Shown: piece after piece, positions 33,998 to 43,150 of the stretch
How positions within the stretch are numbered: position 1 is the first letter of the stretch
Layout: each line of letters opens with the position of its first letter
DNA from: Paenibacillus sp. URB8-2
GTDB lineage: Bacteria > Bacillota > Bacilli > Paenibacillales > Paenibacillaceae
Reading direction: 5' to 3'
Length of the DNA: 64,000 bases
Assembly: GCF_013393385.1 (NCBI RefSeq)
Contig: NZ_AP023239.1
Location: forward strand, 496,001 to 560,000
Program-made: the position numbers and the translations under genes
Notes under the pieces: model-generated
Database searches by the model: none
Seen by the model: only the letters and a program-made list of their open reading frames with translations
What the model was told of the DNA's origin: nothing

Positions 33998-34726
33998 ATG
34001 CAAACATGGAAAGATTCCTGGTTTATGATCCGGGGGGATTTGCGGGGCGACAAAATAAGGCTGATGCTCACTCTTCTGATCTCTATCATCTTTATGACTT
34101 ATCTGGGGGGACTTATGGGACTCCTCATCAATGATTCAGCGCAGATCCAGCAGCGAAGCGTTTTGCCCGACTATATGCTGCTGGCTATGATTCCGTTCCT
34201 CGGCTTTGCGTACTCCCGCCGCACGATGAAGTATTGGAGCGCGGATTCCTATACGAAAATGCTGGCGTACCTGCGAAGCTTGCCGATTCCGCTGAATGCT
34301 GTCTTGTGCAAAAGAAAGCTGCAATCGGTCATATGCTTCGCGCTGAACGGCGTATTGTTCTTTGGGCTGGTCTACGCGCTCGCGGGCCATCTTAGAGCTT
34401 CCATTTCACCGCTCGGGTATGTCGTGTTTTCTTTTACCTGGATCGGCTATGGATTGGCAGTAATGGGTTTGTTCATTTTTATAGAGTTTCTATACAGCGG
34501 CAAAGCCTACTTCTGGCTCCTTCTGCTGGTGATGCTGATTTCTTTCGGAGCGGCCATGACGGTTAAATTTTCCGGCGGCAACCTGCTGCTCTACACCCTC
34601 GCCTGCTCGAAGGAATGGGGGCTGCTGTCTCCACTGATGTGGGGAACGCTGATTGCGGGCACGGTGTCCGTGCAGCTGTTCTCCAGATGGACCATTCACA
34701 GATTGAAGAGCCGGGACCTCGTATGA
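33998..34726 (+). CDS. ABC-2 type membrane protein
   Basis: A 242-aa protein with six hydrophobic helices (ISIIFMTYLGGLMGLLI, YMLLAMIPFLGFAY, a GVLFFGLVYALAGHL segment and others) and no soluble domain. It lacks clear family motifs but its place in front of a GntR regulator and an ABC ATPase fits the membrane half of a small exporter. ATG at 33998 with a GCGAGG site. The in-frame TTG at 33974 is less likely. Confidence 0.72.
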   Translation: MQTWKDSWFMIRGDLRGDKIRLMLTLLISIIFMTYLGGLMGLLINDSAQIQQRSVLPDYMLLAMIPFLGFAYSRRTMKYWSADSYTKMLAYLRSLPIPLNAVLCKRKLQSVICFALNGVLFFGLVYALAGHLRASISPLGYVVFSFTWIGYGLAVMGLFIFIEFLYSGKAYFWLLLLVMLISFGAAMTVKFSGGNLLLYTLACSKEWGLLSPLMWGTLIAGTVSVQLFSRWTIHRLKSRDLV

Positions 34727-34770
34727 TGGCGGGAGACGGATTGGCCGGCGGGCGGAAGGCGGTGTGAGCA

Positions 34771-35178
34771 TTGTGGATTCCTATACAAATTGATGAAAAA
34801 AGCCCCGAGCCGCTGTACCACCAGATTGAGACGCAGCTTCGGTCGCTGATTATCAGCGGCAATCTTGCGGAAGGGTCGCTGCTGCCCTCCATTCGGGAAT
34901 TTGCGGGGGAGTTGAAGTGCAGCGTGATTACGGTCCGCCGGGTGTATCAGGATCTGGAGGGCGAAGGAATGTTGCGGACGCGGCAGGGAACCGGAACCTT
35001 TGTCTCCCATGTCGGAGACGGGGCGAGAGAGGAATACCGGCGGGAGACGGTCCGCAAAGCGCTGGAGGCGGCGGTGGATGCCGCGCGTTCCGTTCAGTTC
35101 GGCGTGGAGGAGCTGGAGGAGCTTTTTCGGGAAATTGTAAAGCGCAAATACGGGGAAGAGGATAAAAAGGGGGAGTGA
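34771..35178 (+). CDS. GntR-family transcriptional regulator, YtrA type
   Basis: A 135-aa repressor with a GntR winged helix (PLYHQIETQLRSLIISGNL, PSIREFAGELKCSVITVRRVYQDLEGEG, RTRQGTGTFVS) and a short C-terminal helical tail of about 50 residues instead of a large ligand domain. That is the hallmark of the YtrA subfamily, whose members usually control ABC exporters encoded beside them. The start is TTG after GGCGGTGTGAG. It is encoded inside the operon it probably controls, through the inverted repeat at 33933-33958. Confidence 0.9.
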   Translation: MWIPIQIDEKSPEPLYHQIETQLRSLIISGNLAEGSLLPSIREFAGELKCSVITVRRVYQDLEGEGMLRTRQGTGTFVSHVGDGAREEYRRETVRKALEAAVDAARSVQFGVEELEELFREIVKRKYGEEDKKGE

Positions 35179-35181
35179 GGC

Positions 35182-36111
35182 ATGGTTCGACTGGCGGTGG
35201 AGATGCGGAATGTGATCAAGAAAAGGCGCTCCAAAACGATTGGACCGATCAACCTGGAGCTGCCGGAGGGGCATATCATCGCGCTGGTGGGGCAGAACGG
35301 TTCGGGAAAAAGCACGCTTCTGAGCATGCTGCTGAAGCTGGCGCTTCCGGAAGAAGGGACCATAAGTTGGTTCGGGGATAGCGCCGAAGGCGAGCTCCCG
35401 ATGGAGATCCGGCGGAGCATCGGCTATGTGCCGGAATCCCCGATTCATGAGGAGAGCCACTGGACGCCGGAAGAGGCCGCTTGCTTTCGCAGAAGGTGGT
35501 ACCCGGACTGGAATCCGGCGTATTTTGAGGCGCTGCTAGAGCAATTCGAAGTGCCGCGGGGGATACGGCTCGGCAAAATGTCCAAAGGCGAGCGCCGCAA
35601 ATTCGAAATCGCCGCCGTTCTTGCCGCCGGACCTAAGCTGCTCCTGCTCGACGAGCCTTCGTCGGGACTGGACCCTTTTGCCTGGCGGATCATGATCGAG
35701 ACGTTCCAGCGCTATATGAATGAGCGACAGGCCACGATCATCATTTCCACGCATATTGTTGAGGAAGTGCGCCGGCTGGCCGATTATATCGTCCTGCTGC
35801 ACAAGGGAGAGCTGCTCGGCATGGCCGAAAAAGACGCGCTGCTCGGCGCATGGAGCGAAGTTTGGGTCAGTGCGGCGGATGAAGCGGAACTGGCGGAGCT
35901 TGCGACCGAGCTCCCGGAGGCGCTGGACCTGAAAATGCAGACCCCGGGCATGGCGTCGATGATTACCTCGCGGATGCAAGATTTGGAGAAACGCTTTTCG
36001 GATTTGGGCGTAAAGATGATCAAGAACCGCAGCCTGGATTTGGAAGAGATTTTGAGTTTGTGGACCATGGGACACCGTCCCGAACTTGCCGATTCAAAGA
36101 GAGGAGATTAA
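35182..36111 (+). CDS. ABC transporter ATP-binding protein
   Basis: A 309-aa ATPase: Walker A GQNGSGKS near residue 38, signature-like SKGERRKFE near 138, and Walker B LLLLDEPSSGLDP near 158. A C-terminal extension of about 80 residues ends the protein. The signature motif starts MSKGE instead of LSGGQ, as in the YtrB/EcsA type. It starts four bases after the GntR stop and ends three bases before the next ATPase gene, so one transcript is likely. Partner is probably the membrane protein at 33998. Confidence 0.9.
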   Translation: MVRLAVEMRNVIKKRRSKTIGPINLELPEGHIIALVGQNGSGKSTLLSMLLKLALPEEGTISWFGDSAEGELPMEIRRSIGYVPESPIHEESHWTPEEAACFRRRWYPDWNPAYFEALLEQFEVPRGIRLGKMSKGERRKFEIAAVLAAGPKLLLLDEPSSGLDPFAWRIMIETFQRYMNERQATIIISTHIVEEVRRLADYIVLLHKGELLGMAEKDALLGAWSEVWVSAADEAELAELATELPEALDLKMQTPGMASMITSRMQDLEKRFSDLGVKMIKNRSLDLEEILSLWTMGHRPELADSKRGD

Positions 36112-36114
36112 CGA

Positions 36115-37017
36115 ATGGAAGCATTGAAGCTGGAAAAGGTAGTTAAGCAGTACGGCGACAAAACCGCGGTGAACGGAATCAGCCTCGGGGTGGAGCGGGG
36201 AGAGATTTACGGTCTGCTCGGGGCCAACGGCGCGGGCAAGACGACGACGATGCGTATGGTGCTTGGCCTTATTTATCCTGACGAGGGGGATATCCGGTAT
36301 AACGGCAAGCCTTTCAACAGCGAACTCCAGGCCATCATGGGCTATCTGCCCGAAGAACGGGGGCTGTATCCGAAAGTAAAGGTCAGCGAGCAGATTAACT
36401 ATCTGGCGCGTCTGCGCGGCATGTCCGCAAGCGATGCCGACAAGAGCCTGCGGTACTGGCTGGACCGCTTTGACGTGCCGGACTACTATAACAAGAAAAT
36501 CGAGGAGCTCTCCAAAGGCAATCAGCAAAAAATGGGCTTCATCGCCGCCGTTGTACATAAGCCGCAGATCCTGATTCTTGACGAAGCCTTCAGCGGCCTT
36601 GATCCAGTCAACGTCGAACTGCTCAAAGATACGGTCAGGGAGCTCCGCGACCAGGGAACGAGCATCTTGTTCTCCACGCACCGGATGGAGCATGTTGAGG
36701 AGCTGTGCCGCCATATCACGATTCTGGACCGCTCCAATACGGTCGTGCAGGGCGACCTCCGCGAGATCAAGCAGGGTTATCCGCGCGAAGAGGTGCTGCT
36801 GCGGACGCCGGGCGAGGTGACCGGCCTTGACAGCATACCGGGCGTTACCGCCGTGGAGCGCCAGGAGCGGGGCTATATCGTCCGCATCACCGAAATCGGC
36901 GCCGCCCAGCGCATTCTGCGGACAGCGCTGGAGCAGGGCGAAGTGGAGCATTTCGAAGTCAAGGAACCGACGTTAAACCAAATCTTTATCAGAGCGGTGG
37001 GTGAATCTCATGAATAA
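36115..37017 (+). CDS. ABC transporter ATP-binding protein, NatA-like
   Basis: A 300-aa ATPase: Walker A GANGAGKT near residue 36, a GYLPEERGLYPK Q-loop region, signature LSKGNQQKMGF near 130, Walker B ILILDEAFSGLDP near 152. It has the C-terminal DUF4162-type domain seen in NatA and related drug or sodium exporters. The coding region overlaps the permease gene (7-16 bp depending on start), which supports a two-gene exporter. Confidence 0.92.
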   Translation: MEALKLEKVVKQYGDKTAVNGISLGVERGEIYGLLGANGAGKTTTMRMVLGLIYPDEGDIRYNGKPFNSELQAIMGYLPEERGLYPKVKVSEQINYLARLRGMSASDADKSLRYWLDRFDVPDYYNKKIEELSKGNQQKMGFIAAVVHKPQILILDEAFSGLDPVNVELLKDTVRELRDQGTSILFSTHRMEHVEELCRHITILDRSNTVVQGDLREIKQGYPREEVLLRTPGEVTGLDSIPGVTAVERQERGYIVRITEIGAAQRILRTALEQGEVEHFEVKEPTLNQIFIRAVGESHE

Positions 37018-38284
37018 AATGGGAACGATTATTGGATTCACGTTCAAGAACAAAGCGAGAACGAAATCCTTTTTGATTACGACGCTGATTATGGTGCTGC
37101 TGCTCAGCATCGGAATGAATATCCCTTATTTTATCCAAGTGTTCAAAGGCGAAGACGGTGGCGCTCAAAGCTCGGGCGTCCACATCGCCGTCATTGCGGA
37201 GAACGGCAGCCCCGCCGCGCAGCTTCTGCAAGCTTACACCAAGCAGCCGGGCTTGGACGCGACCGTCACCCCGTATCCCGCAGCCGATGCCGCCGGCTTG
37301 AAACAGGCGCTCTCGGATGGCAAAGTGGACGGATATCTCACCTTTACGGAGCAGAGCGGAGCGGGACTCGGTTCGGTCGTCTTCCACTCCACGGACGACA
37401 GTGCCAAGGCGAAGAGCTTTCTGCAGGCCGCGCTTCAGCAGGTCAACGCGCAGCTGATCGCGGGCGACCGGCTGACTCCGCAGCAGATCGCGGCGATGAA
37501 CGCGCCGGTGCAGCTTGGCACCGAGAAGATCAGCGCGGACGGGGTAGCGGCTCAGGTTAAATCCCATCCGTTGATCAACTATGTCATTGTCTACATTTTA
37601 CTGATTCTGTTCTTTATGTCGATTATGATGACCGGCAATATGATCGCGGCAGAGGTCACCTCGGAGAAAAGCTCGCGCATCATGGAGATTCTGATTACCA
37701 GCGCCTCGCCGCTGGCGCAAATGTTCGGCAAAGTCATCGGCATTTTCCTGGTCGGCCTGCTGCAAATCGCCATTATCGCGGCCGCCATCGCCGCCAACCT
37801 GATGCTGCCGCATAATTCGGGCATTCTGCAGGATTTCAATCTCGATCTGGGACAGCTCAGCGTCAGCCTGCTGCTGTACGGAATCGTTCTGTATATTCTC
37901 GGCTATTTCATGTTCGCCCTGATGTATGCCGCCGTCGGCTCCATCGTCAGCCGCACCGAGGACCTCGGGCAGGCCGCGATGCCGGTCATGATGCTCGGCT
38001 TCGTGAACTTCTACGTTCCGCTGTTCAGCATTTCGACCCCGAATACCCTGCTGATCAAGGTCACAAGCTTTATCCCGTTCACGTCGCCCCTCAGCATGCT
38101 GCTTCGGATCGGCGTCGGCGATGTAGCCGCATGGGAAATTATCCTGTCGCTGCTGCTTCTACTCGTTACGATCTTCGGCCTAGGCTGGCTGGCCGCGAAG
38201 ATTTACCGCACCGGCGTGCTGATGTACGGCAAGCGCCCGAGCATCAAGGAGCTGCGCAAGGCGATGAAGGCTTATAAGATATGA
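37010..38284 (+). CDS. ABC-2 type permease, NatB-like
   Basis: A 424-aa membrane subunit of the ABC-2 family: one N-terminal helix (SFLITTLIMVLLLSIGMNI), a large extracellular domain of about 150 residues, then five or six helices, with the conserved EVTSEKSSRIMEILITSASP cytoplasmic coupling segment. It matches NatB (sodium or antibiotic exporter) in layout. The ATG at 37010 is preferred over the GTG at 37001; both overlap the ATPase gene. The transported compound cannot be told from sequence. Confidence 0.9.
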   Translation: MNKMGTIIGFTFKNKARTKSFLITTLIMVLLLSIGMNIPYFIQVFKGEDGGAQSSGVHIAVIAENGSPAAQLLQAYTKQPGLDATVTPYPAADAAGLKQALSDGKVDGYLTFTEQSGAGLGSVVFHSTDDSAKAKSFLQAALQQVNAQLIAGDRLTPQQIAAMNAPVQLGTEKISADGVAAQVKSHPLINYVIVYILLILFFMSIMMTGNMIAAEVTSEKSSRIMEILITSASPLAQMFGKVIGIFLVGLLQIAIIAAAIAANLMLPHNSGILQDFNLDLGQLSVSLLLYGIVLYILGYFMFALMYAAVGSIVSRTEDLGQAAMPVMMLGFVNFYVPLFSISTPNTLLIKVTSFIPFTSPLSMLLRIGVGDVAAWEIILSLLLLLVTIFGLGWLAAKIYRTGVLMYGKRPSIKELRKAMKAYKI

Positions 38285-38385
38285 GGGAGAGCGGTAAATT
38301 GTGATGTGAGTTATATTTATAACTGAGACAATTTATATTAATAGTTGAGACTTTTATATCGTCTATTTGATACAATAAATGGTGT

Positions 38386-38423
38386 ACCAGTAGGGTCAAA
38401 TCCTTGATTCTACTGGTTTTTTT
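38386..38423 (+). terminator. intrinsic terminator downstream of the NatB-like gene
   Basis: ACCAGTAG pairs with CTACTGGT across 16 nt, followed by a run of T. Confidence 0.75.
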
Positions 38424-38532
38424 CATTGTGTGGATATGATCATCGTATAAATATGAGTCACAGCGGGTAGCATAATAATAATTATGAATATATGGTTTCG
38501 GATGATACTTCCCGTTAAAAGGAGGTTGGTAT

Positions 38533-38782
38533 ATGGATTGGAGCGATAAGAGTTGGCTTAAAGAGACGAAAGGTATACTCCGAAGAGGAAGGTTAGTAAC
38601 CGCGGAAGTAAGTGGCATCTCATATTATTGGCAGCTTTTTTGGTCGTACCAATAATCGACCGATGGACTACGAATCGTTAAATGAAAGGTTGTTTTATTA
38701 TTTTTTGGAATTAGATTCCCAAGTGGTTAGGTATTACATTCAAGTAATAGCTGTGCCGATGCTAACTAAAAATAAAGAATGA
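38533..38782 (+). pseudogene. TnsA-like endonuclease fragment, frameshifted
   Basis: A perfect ribosome site (AAAAGGAGG) precedes an ATG at 38533. The first frame reads to ...VTAEVSGIS, after which the match continues in the next frame as HIIGSFFGRTNNRP, then MDYESLNERLFYYFLELD and ends at KNKE-stop. This is the pattern of the N-terminal domain of TnsA-like transposon endonucleases. About one base has been gained (or two lost) near 38615-38625, and the 3' half of a normal gene is missing. Immediately downstream lies an IS256-type fragment. Family assignment is from memory of the motif and is moderate. Confidence 0.55.
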
Positions 38783-38798
38783 TTACATGTACCGGATG

Positions 38799-39290
38799 TT
38801 AGAGTTCTCCCCAGTTATTTCGCCAAAACCGGACAAATGAGCGGATACCTGGTTCCCCAGACTTCCTCGAAGCGGTCCACTTTGAGCAGTACCCCTTCCT
38901 ATGTTTCGGCTTTGTGGATCGGCTTCGGATCGGCGGTGACTTTTCTTGAGGTCTTTGTACGACACGTAGCGAGTGGAATTCCGGATTTGGTGAATGATAC
39001 ACTTCTGGATTTCGGTCTTTGGATAACAGGAGGAAATGGCCTCGGAGAACCCGTTCAGGTTGTCCGCGTAGATGATGAGGATGTCCTGGACGCCTCGGCT
39101 CCGGAGGTCATTCAGCACGCTGAGCCAGAACTTGGAGGTTTCGTTCTCGCCAATCCACATGCCCAGCACATCCTTGTTTACAGTCCAGGACGATGCCGAT
39201 GACCATGTACGCGGCTTTCTTCTTCACAATGGCTCTGTTCTGCTTCACTTTGAAGTGAATCGCGTCTAGAAAGACGACCACTTAGCCCCC
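38799..39290 (-). pseudogene. IS256-family (mutator type) transposase fragment
   Basis: On the minus strand, three frames in succession give typical mutator transposase sequence: FLDAIHFKVKQN with the catalytic Asp, then LGMWIGENETSKFWLSVLN and VQDILIIYADNLNGFSEAI (second Asp region), then a frame change before DRFEEVWGTRYPLI and RNNWGEL-like pieces. At least two frameshifts are needed and both ends are missing. No terminal inverted repeats were found. A decayed insertion sequence. Confidence 0.85.
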
Positions 39291-39306
39291 TTCGACTGGG
39301 AATCCG

Positions 39307-39433
39307 GATGAGATGAATGAAGACCTGGTATTAGAACTGTTCTGAACTGTATAGGGAGGGACATACCATTATTATGGTAACACATGCTCTCAAGGTGGTA
39401 GAACTAGCTGAACGGCAAACTTGGTTCGAATAA
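39307..39433 (+). pseudogene. ABC ATPase fragment (export type)
   Basis: Short in-frame pieces DEMNEDLVLELF and, after a stop and a frame change, TIIMVTHALKVVELAERQ resemble the region from Walker B to the switch His of MacB/BceA-type ATPases. No start, Walker A or signature motif remains. Confidence 0.5.
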
Positions 39434-39594
39434 GGAAATATTAAGGGACTAACCACCAGGTCCGACCCGACCGTCATTTTTACTTAGGAAACGAATAAGT
39501 CGAATGCGTTCTTACGGATACAAGTTCTTAATTTCCGAGAATTAATATTGTTACCTTTTGTTTAGGGACAGAAAATTCTCTATATATGTAATGT

Positions 39595-39621
39595 AAAAAG
39601 CCTGTTAAATCAGGCTTTTTT
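39595..39621 (+). terminator. intrinsic terminator in the decayed region
   Basis: AAAAAGCCTG pairs with CAGGCTTTTT across TTAAAT, with a T-run. The A- and T-rich arms allow function in both directions. Confidence 0.8.
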
Positions 39622-39643
39622 ATTTTTCTCATACTGTTGAACA

Positions 39644-39853
39644 GTGAATATTCTCCATAAAGTAGGTTTAAAAACAGACCATTATTACCGGTATTCGCAT
39701 GAATTTTCCGGCGGACAGAGGCAACGGATCGGATTGGCAAGAGCGTTGATGGTTGATCCGAAAATGATGATATTATCCTATCCGTGGATGATTACAGCTT
39801 TACTGCAAAAATGCTGGTTGAACAGGCTCCAAAACCTGCAAGTAGTTCCTTGA
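39644..39853 (+). pseudogene. oligopeptide-type ABC ATPase fragment
   Basis: [19 protein letters not shown] followed by [18 protein letters not shown] is the signature-motif region of an OppF/DppF-type ATPase. After it the frame is lost and Walker B is not readable. A remnant of about 45 recognisable residues of a ~320-aa protein. Confidence 0.7.
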
Positions 39854-39855
39854 GC

Positions 39856-40249
39856 AGCTGCCGTTCAAGTCCTTGTTTGTACAAGGGGCATGGAGCGGGG
39901 AGATTTTCTTTACTCCTTTGGAATATCAAGCAAAGCATCTTCCATTCGAACACCCGACGAACCGCCGAGGCTACATATGAGTCAGCCAAGCAGACTGGCA
40001 AGGGCGATCTGGACGTGACAGGGATCTTTAAAAAGCTGCGGAAGAGGAATTTCCGTTAAATTTTCATTGTCTGCCGAATAATATGATTAAAGGGAAGTGG
40101 ATGGTTAAGTCTTAGAGGACATTGCCGTCCATTTTTCCGTTATCGCGGCGTTGACAATTGATGCAGGCCAAAGTATGATATAGTCATCTTGTTACATGAA
40201 AAATTAATGATTTTACATGAAAATTGTTGGAAAAGCCGGAGGGATAGGC
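39856..40249. other. decayed and promoter region before the lacI-type gene
   Basis: 39856-40060 contains open frames without a family match (a KGDLDVTGIFKKLRKRNFR end is readable) and may be more decayed sequence. From 40151 the region is the promoter of the LacI-type gene. Confidence 0.4.
40151..40224 (+). promoter_or_regulatory. promoter and repeated operator of the lacI-type gene
   Basis: TTGACA (40151-40156), 17 bp, TATGAT (40174-40179). Two direct copies of TTACATGAA(AA) follow at 40192 and 40213, a 21-bp offset of two helical turns. A third copy lies at 41358. Confidence 0.75.
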
Positions 40250-41287
40250 GTGTCAAAAATTCAGGAGGTAGCTAAACTCGCAGGAGTATCTATTGCGACT
40301 GTATCCAGAGCGCTTAACGACTCGGAACTCGTCAGCCCTGATACAAGGAAAGTTGTGGTCGAAGCTGCAAAAAAATTAAATTACAATCCCAATACCAGGG
40401 TGAAAGCCACAAAACCTAAAGAAGGCGAACTTTCAATCGGGATTATTATACCGGACATCGCCACCTTCTATTTTGGGGAGCTGTACCAGGGAATCGGAAA
40501 AGTAGCCCACGAAAATAAGGTAAATGTTCTGCTGAATGATTTGTATTACCATGACACCGAAAAAAGCGGCATTCTGAGTTCCATCAACTTCATGCAGAAA
40601 AAGGGCGTTGACGGCATTATTTTAGCCAGCCGTTCACTGTCGGATCAATATGATGAAGAGCTTCAGCAAGTAAAGGTCCCTATTGTGCTTGTATTAGGGG
40701 ATCATGAGCAATCGCACCTGCCCTCTTTCAGGATAGACGATATACGCGCGTCTTTTGACGCTGCTTCTTATCTGGTATCCCGGGGACACCGGAGCATAGG
40801 CGTGATATCGGCGCCTCTTACGAACAAGGTGGCCGGGGAAAGAAGACTCGCGGGATTCAAGAGGGCGGTGGATATTTACAATCTGCCCTTTACCGAGCAG
40901 CATATCGCTTACGGCGACATGCGTTATGAAGGCGGATACATGGCGATGAAGGAACTCTTGTCATCCAGGGATCAAACCGGTATTACAGCGGTGTTTGCGG
41001 CAACGGACGAGATGGCCGTCGGGGCCATGCGTTGTATTTATGATGAGGGACTGCATGTTCCTGGTGATATATCGGTGATCGGTTACGATAATTTAAGCAT
41101 TTCGAACATGACTACGCCGAAGCTTACGACTATTTCCCAACCATTTGCAGATATCGGTATGGAGGGAATGAAGCACCTGGTACAAGTATTGAGGGAACCG
41201 AGAAAAGCATTTGAGCAGGGCAGCCATTTTTTGCCTTATAAGCTTATAGAGAGAGAGTCCGTGTTGGAAGTCAGGGAAAAAAAATAA
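40250..41287 (+). CDS. LacI-family transcriptional regulator
   Basis: A 345-aa repressor: helix-turn-helix and hinge (IQEVAKLAGVSIATVSRALND and LNYNPNTRVKATK) followed by a periplasmic-binding-protein-like sensor domain (IIIPDIATFYFGELYQGI, DGIILASRS, SVIGYDNLSIS, TTISQPFADIG). The GTG at 40250 with GGAGGG is preferred over the upstream in-frame ATG at 40217, which lies in the operator. It is expected to control the alpha-glucoside importer and glucosidase genes that follow, and itself. Confidence 0.93.
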   Translation: MSKIQEVAKLAGVSIATVSRALNDSELVSPDTRKVVVEAAKKLNYNPNTRVKATKPKEGELSIGIIIPDIATFYFGELYQGIGKVAHENKVNVLLNDLYYHDTEKSGILSSINFMQKKGVDGIILASRSLSDQYDEELQQVKVPIVLVLGDHEQSHLPSFRIDDIRASFDAASYLVSRGHRSIGVISAPLTNKVAGERRLAGFKRAVDIYNLPFTEQHIAYGDMRYEGGYMAMKELLSSRDQTGITAVFAATDEMAVGAMRCIYDEGLHVPGDISVIGYDNLSISNMTTPKLTTISQPFADIGMEGMKHLVQVLREPRKAFEQGSHFLPYKLIERESVLEVREKK

Positions 41288-41297
41288 GAGTACACCA

Positions 41298-41328
41298 ATA
41301 GCGTCTGTTGGATCAGACGCTATTTTTT
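41298..41328 (+). terminator. terminator of the lacI-type gene
   Basis: AATAGCGTCTG (41298-41307 region) pairs with CAGACGCTATT, 6-nt loop, seven T. Confidence 0.88.
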
Positions 41329-41575
41329 TGTCTTTTTTACATAAACAATTATGACCTTTACATGAAAAAGGGAGATTATGGCCACTGTAGAGATATGGTT
41401 TCGTTATCATATATAAGCACCATTCTATGTACAAAATCAATCATTTTATTGCTTGGAATTCTCGCTTGAGATTAAAAAAACCATTTATTTCAAGCGTTTT
41501 TTGGGTTTATTAGAACATTGTTGATAAAAGACCCCCCCTCGTGTAAGTTAATGTAACATGAATGAAAAAGAATTG

Positions 41576-41628
41576 TTGACAAATCAAAACTGCACTAGGT
41601 ATATTATTAATGCGATGTAAATTTACAT
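41576..41628 (+). promoter_or_regulatory. promoter and operator of the alpha-glucoside operon
   Basis: TTGACA (41576-41581), 18 bp, TATATT (41600-41605). The perfect palindrome ATGTAAATTTACAT (41615-41628) lies just after the expected start, a classic position for LacI-type repression. The leader is about 120 nt. Confidence 0.75.
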
Positions 41629-41744
41629 TTTTATTCATGAAAATAAGTGGGTGATAAATCAGCTTAAAGATTGGGAAACTAAGAGTGAATTGCTAGGCGA
41701 TGGTTATGATACAACCAAATAATGTAGAGAAGGGTATGATTTGA

Positions 41745-43136
41745 ATGAAAAAAAGTAAGTTGCTCGTCCTTATGCTAGCTTTACTAATGATTCTTATTAC
41801 GGCCTGTGGCCAGTCCGCTTCGAACACCTCCTCTACTCCAAATGAGGGGAATGGAACCGCTCCAAGCCCTTCGGCAGGATCCGATTCCGGCAGCGGCTCG
41901 CCTCTGGAAGAAGCCTATGCTGGAAAATATAAAGGAACGACCGTGAAGCTGTTCGCAAAAGAGATTGGGGAAGAATCGGTTAAGTTCATGGATGCCCTGC
42001 AGTCATTCCAAGAGAAAACGGGAATTACTATAGAGTATGAAGGTAATCAAAGCTTTGAATCGGCTCTCTCTGTCAGAGTGGACGGCGGAAACGCTCCGGA
42101 TATTGCTAAAATCTCCCAACCGGGTCTGCTGGCGAATTTTGCAAAGGCCGGCAAGGTTGTGGATGTGAGTACCTTTTTGGATTTGGACAAGCTGAAGAGC
42201 AACTACAATCAAAGCTGGCTGGATATGGCGACCATGGACAATGGGAGCGGCGGAACAATGATGGCGGGCGTATGGCATCAGGCACTGGCCAAAAGCCTTG
42301 TGTGGTACAACACGAAAGAATTTGAGGCTGCCGGTTATGAAATTCCTGAGACCTACGACGAGTTGCTTGCTCTATCGGATCAAATGGTTGAAGACGGCGT
42401 AGCTCCTTGGGCCATCGGCATCCAAAGTGAATCGTCAACAGGATGGGTGACCACGGACTGGATCGAAGATTATATGCTGCGCACGACCTCGCTTGAGAAT
42501 TACGACAAGTGGACAAGAGGCGAGCTACCGTTTTCTTCTCCGGAAGTGAAGAATGCCGTTCAGAAAATGCTGGATCTCTGGAATAAGCCAAACTATGTTG
42601 AAGGCGGCGTGAAGTCGATCGTATCTACGACCTTGGCTGATGCAACCATTCCGATGTTCGAAGATCCGCCGACCAGCATGATGTATAAGCTGGCAAGCCT
42701 TGCCGTAAACTACTTCCCTTCCGATGTGAATGAAGATGATTATGATTTCTTCTACTTTCCGCCGATTGACGAAAAATACGGCAAGCCGGTTCTGGTAGGC
42801 GGCGAGATCATGGCGATGTTCAACGACCGTCCGGAAGTGCGGGCCGTCATGGAATACTTTACACTCGGGGAGTCCCTTAAAGGCTGGATTGAACAGGGCG
42901 GCGTTGTTGCACCGCATAAAGACGCAAGTCTTGACTGGTATGCCAACAAGGTCGACCGTGGAGTAGCGGAAATTATTCAGAATGCTGACAGCCTCCGCTT
43001 TGACGGTTCGGACTTGATGCCGGGTGAAGTAGGAGCCGGCACGTTCTGGAAAGCCATGACCGATGTGGTAAGCGGCTCTGTGGATTTGGATCAAGCACTG
43101 AAAGAAATCGATGAATCCTGGCCCAAGTCTCAGTAA
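41745..43136 (+). CDS. alpha-glucoside-type ABC transporter solute-binding lipoprotein
   Basis: A 463-aa lipoprotein with a lipobox ITAC (Cys near residue 22) and a Ser/Gly/Pro linker, then a family-1 solute-binding fold (FQEKTGITIEYEGNQSFESAL, GGNAPDIAKISQPG). The NAPDIA segment and the later WTRGELPFSSPEVKNAVQKML match binding proteins of AglE type. Together with two permeases and a GH13 glucosidase it makes an alpha-glucoside uptake set. Transcribed from the LacI-controlled promoter. Confidence 0.9.
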   Translation: MKKSKLLVLMLALLMILITACGQSASNTSSTPNEGNGTAPSPSAGSDSGSGSPLEEAYAGKYKGTTVKLFAKEIGEESVKFMDALQSFQEKTGITIEYEGNQSFESALSVRVDGGNAPDIAKISQPGLLANFAKAGKVVDVSTFLDLDKLKSNYNQSWLDMATMDNGSGGTMMAGVWHQALAKSLVWYNTKEFEAAGYEIPETYDELLALSDQMVEDGVAPWAIGIQSESSTGWVTTDWIEDYMLRTTSLENYDKWTRGELPFSSPEVKNAVQKMLDLWNKPNYVEGGVKSIVSTTLADATIPMFEDPPTSMMYKLASLAVNYFPSDVNEDDYDFFYFPPIDEKYGKPVLVGGEIMAMFNDRPEVRAVMEYFTLGESLKGWIEQGGVVAPHKDASLDWYANKVDRGVAEIIQNADSLRFDGSDLMPGEVGAGTFWKAMTDVVSGSVDLDQALKEIDESWPKSQ

Positions 43137-43150
43137 AAAATGAAGCGGGA

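Larger units (their letters stand above)
41288..41744. other. intergenic region between the lacI-type gene and the importer genes
   Basis: Contains the terminator at 41298-41328, another TTACATGAAAA element at 41358, AT-rich sequence with a cre-like AAGCG core near 41490, and the importer promoter and palindrome at 41576-41628. Confidence 0.7.
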
